Positions 51,996-60,694 of a DNA stretch of 64,000 nt are shown in pieces. Origin of the DNA: Bog-756 sp963753905 (GTDB lineage: Bacteria; Actinomycetota; Acidimicrobiia; Acidimicrobiales; RAAP-2); NCBI GenBank assembly GCA_963753905.1, contig CAVWDZ010000001.1, positions 2,418,001 through 2,482,000 of the forward strand, read 5' to 3'. The notes beneath the pieces were generated by a model, which saw only the letters and a list, made by a program, of their open reading frames with translations, did not search any database and had not been told where the DNA came from. The position numbers and the translations under genes are program-made. The number at the start of each line of letters is the position of its first letter. The stretch's first letter is position 1.

Positions 51996-52546
51996 CAGCG
52001 CCGAAGGCCGCCGAGCAGCATGGCAAACACCATCGCCTTGTCCCGACGGGTGCGGAGTGCCCCGACCAAGACATCGACCTCTGCCGGCGAGAGGATCTTC
52101 GGCAATGTCCGGGGAATCCGAACCAGCGGCACGGTCCGGACCCGGCCACCCCTCCGGCGGGTCGAGAGACCCCGCGGAACCGGGTTCGTCTCGACAGCGG
52201 TGTCACCGCGGGCGACCAAGTACGCAAAGAAACCCGAGACGGAGGACAACCGCCGGGCGATCGTGCGCGCCGAGAGTCCCGATTCACCATCAGACATCCG
52301 GACCACCGTCCGGTCGCCGCGCTGATCGGCCAGGAACTCGAAGACATCGGCTGCCACGACCCCCTCCGGTCGCTTCCGAACCACGGAAAAGAAGGTCTTC
52401 AGATCGAACGCGACGGACCGCAGAGTGTTCGGTCTCGCCCGTCCGGCCACGAACTCCAAGTAGGAGTCGACCAGCGGATCACCCAGTGAAAAACGGGTCT
52501 CTCCGGTCGAGCAACGGGATCGGTTCATGCACGGGAAGTTGTTCAT
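51995..52546 (-). pseudogene. tyrosine recombinase, N-terminal half only
   Basis: About 183 residues of a XerC/phage integrase-type protein. The SAM-like core-binding domain is intact (LVDSYLEFVAGRARPNTLRS, LSARTIARRLSSVSGFFAYL). The catalytic domain stops at VFAMLLGGLRR, right at the first catalytic Arg, followed by TGA created at the junction with the IS21 fragment. Later catalytic residues (H-x2-R, Tyr) are missing. Start taken at ATG 52546. Confidence 0.75.
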
Positions 52547-52816
52547 CCGAGCATGCTCCCAGCGCAGGACAGAAAGCACTGAGATACCAGATGGATCATA
52601 CGTGTATTAGGTGTTAGGGGCGACCCGAACGGGACCCCAACGGTCCCAGTCGCTCTCAGTCACAGGCCGCTGCTCCTTGACGGCGCCCCCACACTGAAGG
52701 GTGGTCGTAACGCTGTCTGCAAGTCCGCTGGTCATTCCCGAGGATCGGTGCTAGGACGGCATCGGAGACGGTGCTGGCGATGCATCCAGTATCCGAGAGC
52801 GGAGGGTACTGATCTC
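52547..52816. other. intergenic region
   Basis: About 270 bases between the recombinase fragment and the repeat protein. A GGAGGG ribosome binding site is at about 52801-52806. Nothing else recognised. Confidence 0.4.
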
Positions 52817-55324
52817 ATGGAGCGTCGATTCCGTCCAGTTATTCGTGCGACCCTCGCGGGGGTCATGCTGATCGGAGGGTTGATCACGGTGTCCGTGGCT
52901 GCCCTCAGCACGGTCGGCGCCACGGTGGCCTCGGCCGCACCGACGGCACCCACCAGCCCATTGACTGCCTCACCGGCCGCGTCGGGCCTCGCATCGGTGA
53001 GCGCCGGGACCTTCTTCGCCTGCGGGATCGAGACCGACGGCACCGTGGCCTGTTGGGGCACCGACGGCCAAGGCCAGACCAACTCGCCCGGTGGCACCTT
53101 CACCCAGGTGAGCGCCGGGAACGCCTCCGCCTGCGGGGTCAAGACCGACGGCACCGTTGCCTGCTGGGGCACCGACGGCCAGGGCCAGACCAACTCGCCC
53201 GGTGGCACCTTCACCCAGGTGAGCGCCGGGTCCGACTCCGCGTGCGGGCTGCAGACGAACGGCACCCTGGCCTGCTGGGGCGACAACCTCTTTGGCGAGT
53301 CCAACCCGCCCTCGGGAACCTTCTCCCAGGTGAGCGTCGGGTCCAACTTCGCCTGCGGGGTCGCAACCGACGGCACCGTTGCCTGCTGGGGCGACAACAC
53401 CAGTGGCGAGTCCAGCCCGCCCGCTGGCACCTTTACCCAGGTGAGCGCCGGGGCCGACAACTTCGCCTGCGGGGTGCAGACCGACGGCACCGTGGCCTGC
53501 TGGGGCGACAACACCTACGGCCAGTCCAGCGCGCCCACCGGCACCTTTACCCGGGTGAGCGCCGGGGCTATCTTCGCCTGCGGGGTGCAGACCGACGGCA
53601 CCGTTGCCTGCTGGGGCGACAACACCTACGGCGAATCCAGTCGGCCCACCGGCACCTTTACCCAGGTGAGCGCAGGGAACGACTCCGCGTGCGGGCTCGG
53701 AACCGACGGCACCCTGTCCTGCTGGGGTGACAACACCTTCGGCGAGTCCAGCCCACCCTCGGCTGACTTCGGCCATCCCCAGGTGAGCGCCGGGGCTGAC
53801 TACGACTGCGGGATCAAGACCGACGGCACCGTGGCCTGCTGGGGCGACAACTCCTACGCCTCCGACGGCGGCCCGTTCAGCCCGCCGTCGGGGACCTTCA
53901 CCCAGGTGAGCGCAGGCTACGACCACGCGTGCGGGGTCGAGACCAGCGGCACCGTGGCGTGCTGGGGGTACAACTCCTCCGGCCAGTCCAGCCCGCCGTC
54001 GGGCACCTTCACCCAGGTGAGCGCCGGGTTTGAGTCCACCTGCGGGATCGAGACCGGCGGCACCCTGTCCTGCTGGGGCGACAACACATCGGGCGAATCC
54101 AGCCCGCCCGTTGGAACCTTCACCCAGGTGAGCGCCGGGAGCGGGTTCTACTGCGGGGTCGAGAGCGGCGGCGCCCTGTCCTGCTGGGGCGACAACACCT
54201 ACGGCGAGTCCAGCCCGCCCACTGGCACCTTCACCCAGGTGAGCGCCGGGCCCTTCTCCGCCTGCGGGGTCGCAACCAGCGGCACCGTGTCCTGCTGGGG
54301 CGACAACACCTACGGGCAGTCCAGCCCGCCCACTGGCACCTTCACCCAGGTGGCCACCGGGTATAGCTTCGCTTGCGGGATCAGGACCGACGGCACTCTG
54401 GCCTGCTGGGGCGTCAACCTTCCTTGGGGCCAGTCCACCCCGCCCAGTGGCACCTTCACCCAGGTGAGTGCGAGCGGGGGAAATGCCTTCGCCTGCGCGG
54501 TCGAGACCGACGGCACTGTGGCCTGCTGGGGCGACAACTTCGACGGCGAGACAAACCCGCCGATCTCACTCAGCGTCGCCAAGTCGGCAAGCATTGCCTC
54601 CTACTCCGGACCCGGGGTGCCGATCACCTACAGCTACACGGTGACCAACACCGGGTTCGTGACTCTCGGCTCCATCGGGGTGACCGACCCGCAGCCGGGC
54701 CTCTCTTCTGTCTCTTGCCCGCAGCCCTCGCTCGCGCCGGGGTCCTCAGAGGTCTGCAAGGCGACCTATACGACCAGGGTCGCCGACGTGACTGCCGGGA
54801 ATATCACCAACACCGGGACGGCCTCAGGCACGGCGCCTGACGCAACCGTGGTCACCGCGACCTCGAACACCCTGGTCGTCCCCTTTGTGGCACCGAGTTG
54901 CTATGTCGAGCCCTGGCCGAGTGCGGTCCACGGCTATCCGGCACTCCCGACCATGGGCACTCCACCCCCGGGGTTCTTGATCGGTGTGCACGACGGCTTC
55001 TGGCGGCTCTACGCGCACAACCTGACCGGGTACGACCAGTTCACTGGAACGATCACCACGGTCGGCACCTTCTCCAACGTCCAGCTCATCTCGGGTGAGT
55101 CCGGCGACTCCGTGACCACGCCCAACGTCCACACCATCAACTTCAGCTTCCATCTCGGCGCTCGTTCCGTGAACGGGGTGAGCTTCTTCGCCCACTGTGG
55201 GGACAAGATCACCTTCAGGGACCTGAAAGAGGACGGGACACTCGTGCCAGCGAGCGAGATTCTCCTCGGCAACCCGACAACGGCCGCCACGTCCAACCCG
55301 GTGGTCTTCACCAAGTCCTACTAG
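52817..55324 (+). CDS. secreted protein with 14 RCC1-like repeats and a DUF11 domain
   Basis: An 835-residue exported protein. Signal peptide about 1-43 (LAGVMLIGGLITVSVAAL, then VASAAP). Residues about 55-590 hold 14 repeats of about 37 residues with the core VSAGxxxACGVxTDGTVACW GDN. Each repeat has two Cys. A DUF11-like domain follows (VPITYSYTVTNTGFVTLGSI), then a C-terminal domain of unknown type. Likely a cell-surface binding protein. The nucleotide repeats are about 111 bases and highly similar, so copy number may vary. ATG 52817. Confidence 0.8.
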   Translation: MERRFRPVIRATLAGVMLIGGLITVSVAALSTVGATVASAAPTAPTSPLTASPAASGLASVSAGTFFACGIETDGTVACWGTDGQGQTNSPGGTFTQVSAGNASACGVKTDGTVACWGTDGQGQTNSPGGTFTQVSAGSDSACGLQTNGTLACWGDNLFGESNPPSGTFSQVSVGSNFACGVATDGTVACWGDNTSGESSPPAGTFTQVSAGADNFACGVQTDGTVACWGDNTYGQSSAPTGTFTRVSAGAIFACGVQTDGTVACWGDNTYGESSRPTGTFTQVSAGNDSACGLGTDGTLSCWGDNTFGESSPPSADFGHPQVSAGADYDCGIKTDGTVACWGDNSYASDGGPFSPPSGTFTQVSAGYDHACGVETSGTVACWGYNSSGQSSPPSGTFTQVSAGFESTCGIETGGTLSCWGDNTSGESSPPVGTFTQVSAGSGFYCGVESGGALSCWGDNTYGESSPPTGTFTQVSAGPFSACGVATSGTVSCWGDNTYGQSSPPTGTFTQVATGYSFACGIRTDGTLACWGVNLPWGQSTPPSGTFTQVSASGGNAFACAVETDGTVACWGDNFDGETNPPISLSVAKSASIASYSGPGVPITYSYTVTNTGFVTLGSIGVTDPQPGLSSVSCPQPSLAPGSSEVCKATYTTRVADVTAGNITNTGTASGTAPDATVVTATSNTLVVPFVAPSCYVEPWPSAVHGYPALPTMGTPPPGFLIGVHDGFWRLYAHNLTGYDQFTGTITTVGTFSNVQLISGESGDSVTTPNVHTINFSFHLGARSVNGVSFFAHCGDKITFRDLKEDGTLVPASEILLGNPTTAATSNPVVFTKSY

Positions 55325-55345
55325 AGACCGACCGAGCCTCACTGA

Positions 55346-55377
55346 GCGACGACCCCCGGTTCCGGCCGGGAGTCGTT
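55346..55377 (+). terminator. imperfect hairpin after the repeat protein
   Basis: ACGACCCCCGG pairs imperfectly with CCGGGAGTCGT around a short loop, about 25 bases after the stop at 55324. No U-tract. Probable terminator. Confidence 0.45.
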
Positions 55378-55972
55378 CGCGAGCGAGAGAGGTATGGCAG
55401 AAGTGCCGTTGGGGGTCACTCCTCAAGCCCCCCTCCTCGCCGCCGCTGTCCCGCTCCGTTCGGGTGCGGTCCCGCGTCGCCTTCGTCGTCGCCCGCGTGC
55501 CTGTCTCCCTCTCTCCCCTCGCGACATCACACGGGAGAGGTGATAGGGCGGTCCGAAACGTCCTGCCTCCGCCTACGTCGCTACCATCCGAAGATGCCCA
55601 TCCGACAGCGAGGTAGCAACGGCCGCGCCGTGCGCTCCGCTATGACCGTTGAGTAGGACAGGAGAGCGTGGGAAGTGCAGTCAATGTCGCTCACCTACGC
55701 TCAGATCACCACCGAACTCAGCATCGACGAATCGACAGCTTGCGAGTCGGCAACGCGTGGCGCGGCGCTGATACCCACTGAGGGCATGATCGACGTCAAG
55801 AAATGCGAGGTCGCCCAGACGTTCAGGAGGTGCTGCACAGAGTCCCTGGTGTCAGGCGTGATCGGGTTTTCGGACACTACGGGGCACTGGCCGAAGGGGC
55901 CGCTGGACTGGCATGAGCTGAGACCGTCACCTCTCCCGGATCGGGCCTGCTTGACCGGCCCTAGGCCGAGCC
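55378..55972. other. intergenic region between convergent secreted-protein genes
   Basis: About 600 bases without a confident gene. A plus-strand frame from 55684 to 56004 (107 codons) overlaps the 3' end of the next gene by 32 bases and shows no family features. Two CCCTAGGCCG repeats sit at about 55960-55980. Confidence 0.35.
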
Positions 55973-58138
55973 CTAGGCCGCAATACCCACAATCGGGCTA
56001 TTAAGAGTGAGCCCACCGGTCGATCCGTAGAAACCGGCGTCGCCGAAGGCGAACACGCCACCATCGGAGGCAACTAGCCAGTAACCCTGGCCGCTCGGAG
56101 TAGCTGCCATACCCACAACCGCCTTGTTCAGGACGAGCGAACCGGTAGAACCGAAGAATCCGGCGACGCCGAAGGCATACACGCCACCATCACCCCCAGC
56201 TAGCCAATAGCCCAGGCCGCTGGGGGGATAGGCCGCCATGCCCACCATCGGCCTATTGAGCGGCACCGCCCCCATCGAGCCGTAGAATCCGGCGTCGCCG
56301 AAGGCGAACACGCCACCATCGGAGGCAACTAGCCAGTAACCCTGGCCGCTCGGAGTAGCTGCCATACCCACGATCGGCTTGTTGAGGGAAATGTTGCCGG
56401 TCGAACCGAAGAAGCCAGCGTCGCCGAAGGCGAAGACGCCACCATCGGAGGCAACTAGCCAGTAGCCGGCCCCGTCAGGAGTAGATGCCATACCCACGAT
56501 CGGCTTGTTGAGGGAAATGTTGCCGGTCGAACCGAAGAATCCAGCATCATTAAAAGCGAAGACACCACCGTCGGAGCCTGCCATCCAATATCCACCGCCA
56601 TCGGGTGTGACCGCCATACCCACAATCGGCCGATTGATATGAATAGTGGCAGCCGATCCATAGTAGGTAGCGCCGCCAAAGGCAAACACACCACCGTCGG
56701 CGGCGAACAATCGGTAGCCTGGTCGATGAATGGCCGCACTCTCTATAAGGGTCTGGCTTGTACTTGCAACCGTCTTCCCATACCCGACCGCGAAACACGA
56801 TTCGCCGCCCACACACGAAACCCCAAGTAGGACCGCATTGTCACTCCCAACCGGAACGACCGGAGGATTGGGTGTGGATTGGATCGCCCACCTCAGGCCA
56901 TTCCAGGCGGCAATTTCGGTTGTGGAAGGAGGAACCCCCGACCCTGCTGCTCCGACGGCGACACATGACGTAGTACCAACGCATGAAACACTCGACAAGC
57001 TGTCTCCGTTAGGATCACTTGATACGGGTGAAGGCACAATCAACCAGCTTGCGCCATCCCATTGCTCAATCAACGCCGTATAGTGTGCGTTCGAAGCATC
57101 ATTGGAATCCCCAACCGTAACGCAGAACCATGGACTGGGGCAGGAGACGCTCCACAGATACGAGTATACAGCCCCAGGGCGATTCGGGCTGGAGACAATA
57201 GACCAAGCGGAGCCATTCCATCGTTCAATCAAAGTCTGCGATGCATTGACATCATTGACTTGATACATACTGCCCACTGCAACGCACCAATACGGATAGT
57301 TGGGCAGCGAGGGGTCAGGGCTTGGTGCCGATGCACTCTTGCAGGTGACGGAAGACAATCCCAGATGCGTACCGAATACGCTCGGAGTACTAATGGTCGA
57401 CCATGTGATTCCGTTCCACTCCAACGCAACGGGACCTGAGGTACTCTCGCCGACCGCCATGCAGAACTTCACTCTGGGGCAGCTCACTCCACTGAGACCC
57501 GTCCCGACCGCTGATGTTGCGGACCAGGACCAGGTCGATCCGTTCCAGACTTCAATCACTGATTGGATGCCTAGGGGACCCCCGATGGGTTCGGTTCCTC
57601 CGACGGCCACGCAGAACGTAGTAACGACGCAGGAAACAGCCGCTAAGTAAGTTTGATTCGTCGTAGGGATATTTCCGCCGGGGACAACGGACCACGTCGA
57701 TCCATTCCATCGCTCGATCAACGCCGGCTGCCCTCCTCCCCCATTCTGCAGCTGAGGACCAACGGCCATGCAGAACGATTCCGATACACATGAGTCCGCA
57801 TCCAGGGCGTCATAGCTTGAAGAGTCAGGCGAGGGGACGATGGACCAGGGTCCGGGCACTACGGTTCGAGGTCGGGATACCGTTAGTGGCGACCCTGCCC
57901 GACCGCTACCTCCCAAGCTTTCGGGTGAAGCTCCAGCTGGTCTCGTTATGACTACGAACAAGCCGGCTGCAACCACCGAAACACATGCTGCTATTCGAGT
58001 AACCCGGCACATCTTGCCCGCCACTCCAAATGTGGTGCTCTGAGAAAATGACATCCGAACCCGCCGCCTTTCTATGGATCTTGTCGATCTTCCAGTCCTT
58101 CGGCGAAGGCTGGTCATCGTCTCGATCCGTTGGGTCAT
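55973..58138 (-). CDS. secreted protein with two propeller-like repeat domains
   Basis: A 721-residue exported protein. A signal helix lies around residues 47-68 (RIAACVSVVAAGLFVVITRP). The first domain (about 95-470) has seven repeats of SCxxxxFCxAVG plus ALIERWNGSTWSVVP. The second (about 475-721) has six repeats of GYWLVASDGGVFAFGDAGFYGS type. Neither domain has a catalytic motif. ATG 58138 has GGAG upstream but leaves a 42-residue Arg-rich lead; ATG 58054 is an alternative. The same GYWL repeat occurs in the membrane-tethered sigma factor upstream on this strand. Confidence 0.75.
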   Translation of the reverse strand: MTQRIETMTSLRRRTGRSTRSIERRRVRMSFSQSTTFGVAGKMCRVTRIAACVSVVAAGLFVVITRPAGASPESLGGSGRAGSPLTVSRPRTVVPGPWSIVPSPDSSSYDALDADSCVSESFCMAVGPQLQNGGGGQPALIERWNGSTWSVVPGGNIPTTNQTYLAAVSCVVTTFCVAVGGTEPIGGPLGIQSVIEVWNGSTWSWSATSAVGTGLSGVSCPRVKFCMAVGESTSGPVALEWNGITWSTISTPSVFGTHLGLSSVTCKSASAPSPDPSLPNYPYWCVAVGSMYQVNDVNASQTLIERWNGSAWSIVSSPNRPGAVYSYLWSVSCPSPWFCVTVGDSNDASNAHYTALIEQWDGASWLIVPSPVSSDPNGDSLSSVSCVGTTSCVAVGAAGSGVPPSTTEIAAWNGLRWAIQSTPNPPVVPVGSDNAVLLGVSCVGGESCFAVGYGKTVASTSQTLIESAAIHRPGYRLFAADGGVFAFGGATYYGSAATIHINRPIVGMAVTPDGGGYWMAGSDGGVFAFNDAGFFGSTGNISLNKPIVGMASTPDGAGYWLVASDGGVFAFGDAGFFGSTGNISLNKPIVGMAATPSGQGYWLVASDGGVFAFGDAGFYGSMGAVPLNRPMVGMAAYPPSGLGYWLAGGDGGVYAFGVAGFFGSTGSLVLNKAVVGMAATPSGQGYWLVASDGGVFAFGDAGFYGSTGGLTLNSPIVGIAA

Positions 58139-58470
58139 TGCAATCTCCGCCTCTTAATCGATTGCCCGCCTTGGCGAACCGTAATGAGGGATCGGCTGGT
58201 CGTCAACAGGCTTTGTGACGGTTCCCCTGTGAGACCTCGCATGCCGTGGGTCCCGAGGGGTCTGTTCCCGTTCCTGGGCCGTTCCGCGATCGCCCGGCCT
58301 TGACGCCTGCCTCACCGATCTGCGACTGGATCTCCAAACGTTGTGCGTATGAGGCCAGGCAATGCCAAACCGTACGGATTTTCATCGGAACTACCCGGCT
58401 CCGTGTAGAGGCGACTGAGCTGAAAAAAAAAAGAACGGACACCGGGCCGTCAACGAAGCGTGACAAGGAG
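58139..58470. other. intergenic region between repeat protein and sigma factor
   Basis: About 330 bases between two same-strand genes. It includes an A-run at about 58423-58432 (T-run on the minus strand), which could end transcription from the sigma gene. No gene seen. Confidence 0.4.
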
Positions 58471-60444
58471 TCAGGCCTGGGGGTAGTTTTTTGCACTCCC
58501 GTAGGCTATGACCTGCCCATTTGCCTCGAGTACCCAGTAGCCGGTGCCACTCGGATCGGCGCTCACTGCCACTACCGGGGATGACGACGGGGCCGGGCTC
58601 CCGTAAAAACCGGCATCGCCGAAGGCAAAGACTCCGCCACCGGCACCCAGCAGCCAATAGCCCTTGCCGTCCGGCGTCGAGGCCATGCTCACGATCGGAG
58701 TGCTGATTGCACGATATGAGGTGGCATCGCCGAAGGGGAAGACCGCACCATTCGCGTCCACAAGCCAGTAGCCCTTGCCATCGGGGGTGGGTGCCATGCC
58801 GACAATCGCGACCCCAGCTGTTGTGCCAAAGGCGCTGCCATAGGAGACGGCGTCGCCGAAAGTGAGTACCGTTCCGGAGCTCAGGGCGACCCAATAGCCA
58901 CGTCCGTCGGGAGTGGCGCTGATTGTCACAGCATCACACGCCGAGCCCACCGAACCGGCGGAGCCATCGGAAGTCGCACCAACGCCTACGACACTGCCGT
59001 CACTTGCGAGGAGGACATACCCGGACGACCCTGGAACAGCCGCAACGGATGAGATCGGAGCTGAAGGGACAGATGCAGGTGCGTGCTGAGCCGCGTCTCC
59101 GTATGCGGTGACATCACCGATCGAGTCGAGAACCCAATAGCCTCCGCCGTCACTCGTCACCGCCAGCCCCACCGCTCGACTCGTACCCAGAGGGCAGGAC
59201 GGAGCTGCGTCATTGGTTGAACCTGGCTTCGTTGTCGTAGTCGAGCTCCGCAACGGAACAGTCGTCGACGTTCCTCCATGCGCTGGGACAGTCGTAGAGG
59301 TCGAGCCGTGTAGCGGAACGCCCGTCACAACGGTGCCCCTCCCGTCATTCGGAGTTGTGGAAGTAGAGGTGTGGGTATCCTGTATCTGGTTCGATCGCGA
59401 TTGTGACGTGGACGTACTGGTGAACGGCTCCTGATGGGTGTGGTGGGATACTGCTCGTTGCGCGTGCTCCGTTGATGCCGGTGCACTTAGGGCCACGCCG
59501 ACCGCCACCACCGCCACAACCACAACTGCGATTGCCGCGGCGGGCACCGACAGGAGTCCGACGCTTGCTACATCCTTTGGGAACCCGGTTCGGCCCGACA
59601 GCTTGGGCATCTGCGCAGGCGCTCCCGGTGCGGGACCACCTTGAGAGCCGGTTCCGCCGTTGACAGAACCATGACCGGAAGGAGGCCCGGTCCGAACAAC
59701 TCGATCCCGGAGGAGGATCGGCGCCGGCACCGAGGGCACAGCGGCGAGCAGGGCAAGCGGGCTCGCCAACCGCCGGCGATTCTCTTCGCAGATGTCGCAT
59801 CCTTCGATGTGCCGGGCAACTCGCTTCCGAACCAGCACGGTGAACTCTGTACCGGAACCATCGAGGATCGTCTCGAGTTCCGGACAGTCCGTGCGGGCAA
59901 GGCGAACCACCAGCAGAGCGCCCATCGCCCGCTCGAACTGCGCCTTGAGGCGATTGACCATCACATAGACGTTGGACGGCTTCACTCCGACGGCATCGGC
60001 GAACTCCTGTCCGTTGAGGCCTTGGCGGACGTGAAGGTCGAGCAACGCCTGGTCCTTTGGTGCCAGACCCTTTGCCGCACTCCACACCAAGTCCTGCAGG
60101 GATTGAACGTCCGTTCCTTCATCGCTCGATGCCTGCGGTACCGACTCAGTTGCTTCCTGGTCGACGACCTCTCTCGACCGCCGCCGAATGCGACGCAAAC
60201 AGTCGTGCCTGGCAACTGCGTACAGCCATGCTCTCATCTTGCTCGGCTCCCTCAGCGACCCCATCTTCTCTGCCGCAATGAGAAAACATTGCTGTACAGC
60301 ATCAGCTGCTTCTTCCCGATCACGCAGCATGGAATTGCAGAAGTCGAACAGGCGGTCCGCATAACGGTCATAGACCGCACCGAGCGCGGCACGATCTCCG
60401 TTAGCAACCCTGACGGCTAGCTCACTGTCTTCCGCCAATTCCAT
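58471..60444 (-). CDS. membrane-tethered ECF sigma factor with extracellular six-repeat domain
   Basis: A 657-residue single chain. Residues about 10-90 are sigma region 2 (DRYADRLFDFCNSMLRDREE, MRAWLYAVARHDCLRRIRRR). About 115-180 are region 4 (LNGQEFADAVGVKPSNVYVM). His212-x3-Cys216-x2-Cys219 (RHIEGCDICEENRR) is an anti-sigma zinc motif. One membrane helix spans 293-319 (VGLLSVPAAAIAVVVVAVVA). A Ser/Thr-rich linker then leads to six GYWxxxxxGxVxxFGDAxxY repeats outside the cell (about 425-657). It would sense an external signal and control transcription directly. AGGAG precedes ATG 60444. Confidence 0.85.
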   Translation of the reverse strand: MELAEDSELAVRVANGDRAALGAVYDRYADRLFDFCNSMLRDREEAADAVQQCFLIAAEKMGSLREPSKMRAWLYAVARHDCLRRIRRRSREVVDQEATESVPQASSDEGTDVQSLQDLVWSAAKGLAPKDQALLDLHVRQGLNGQEFADAVGVKPSNVYVMVNRLKAQFERAMGALLVVRLARTDCPELETILDGSGTEFTVLVRKRVARHIEGCDICEENRRRLASPLALLAAVPSVPAPILLRDRVVRTGPPSGHGSVNGGTGSQGGPAPGAPAQMPKLSGRTGFPKDVASVGLLSVPAAAIAVVVVAVVAVGVALSAPASTEHAQRAVSHHTHQEPFTSTSTSQSRSNQIQDTHTSTSTTPNDGRGTVVTGVPLHGSTSTTVPAHGGTSTTVPLRSSTTTTKPGSTNDAAPSCPLGTSRAVGLAVTSDGGGYWVLDSIGDVTAYGDAAQHAPASVPSAPISSVAAVPGSSGYVLLASDGSVVGVGATSDGSAGSVGSACDAVTISATPDGRGYWVALSSGTVLTFGDAVSYGSAFGTTAGVAIVGMAPTPDGKGYWLVDANGAVFPFGDATSYRAISTPIVSMASTPDGKGYWLLGAGGGVFAFGDAGFYGSPAPSSSPVVAVSADPSGTGYWVLEANGQVIAYGSAKNYPQA

Positions 60445-60628
60445 GCCAACTCCTGTGGAGCTGGAGCCCCACCGTTGTTTTTTGGCTGTTACGTTTGCGA
60501 TCGCTCAATTGACAGGATAGTTCCGGTCGCACTTGTGAGCGTCTCGTCGCTACCGAAGCCGGAGCCTTCCAGGCCGACCTGAGGACGCAGTGCGTTGGGT
60601 GGCACTGGCTAGTCAGGTTCAGGAACGC

Positions 60629-60665
60629 CTGTTGGAGGCCGACCCATGTGGCCGGCCTCCAACAG
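60629..60665 (-). terminator. strong hairpin after the PGPDD protein
   Basis: CTGTTGGAGGCCG (60629-60641) and CGGCCTCCAACAG (60653-60665) form a perfect 13-base stem with an 11-base loop, 30 bases beyond the stop at 60695. Probable terminator for that gene; no U-tract. Confidence 0.6.
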
Positions 60666-60694
60666 TTCTGATCATTGGCAGGCGCTAGCCCCAT

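Noticed and set aside
51886..52617. A long plus-strand IstA-like protein
   Set aside because: Only the first 36 codons from 51886 resemble IstA; the remainder is antisense of a tyrosine recombinase fragment.
55684..56004. A 107-codon plus-strand frame
   Set aside because: No family features and overlap with the end of a convergent gene; the possible ribosome binding site is too far from the ATG.
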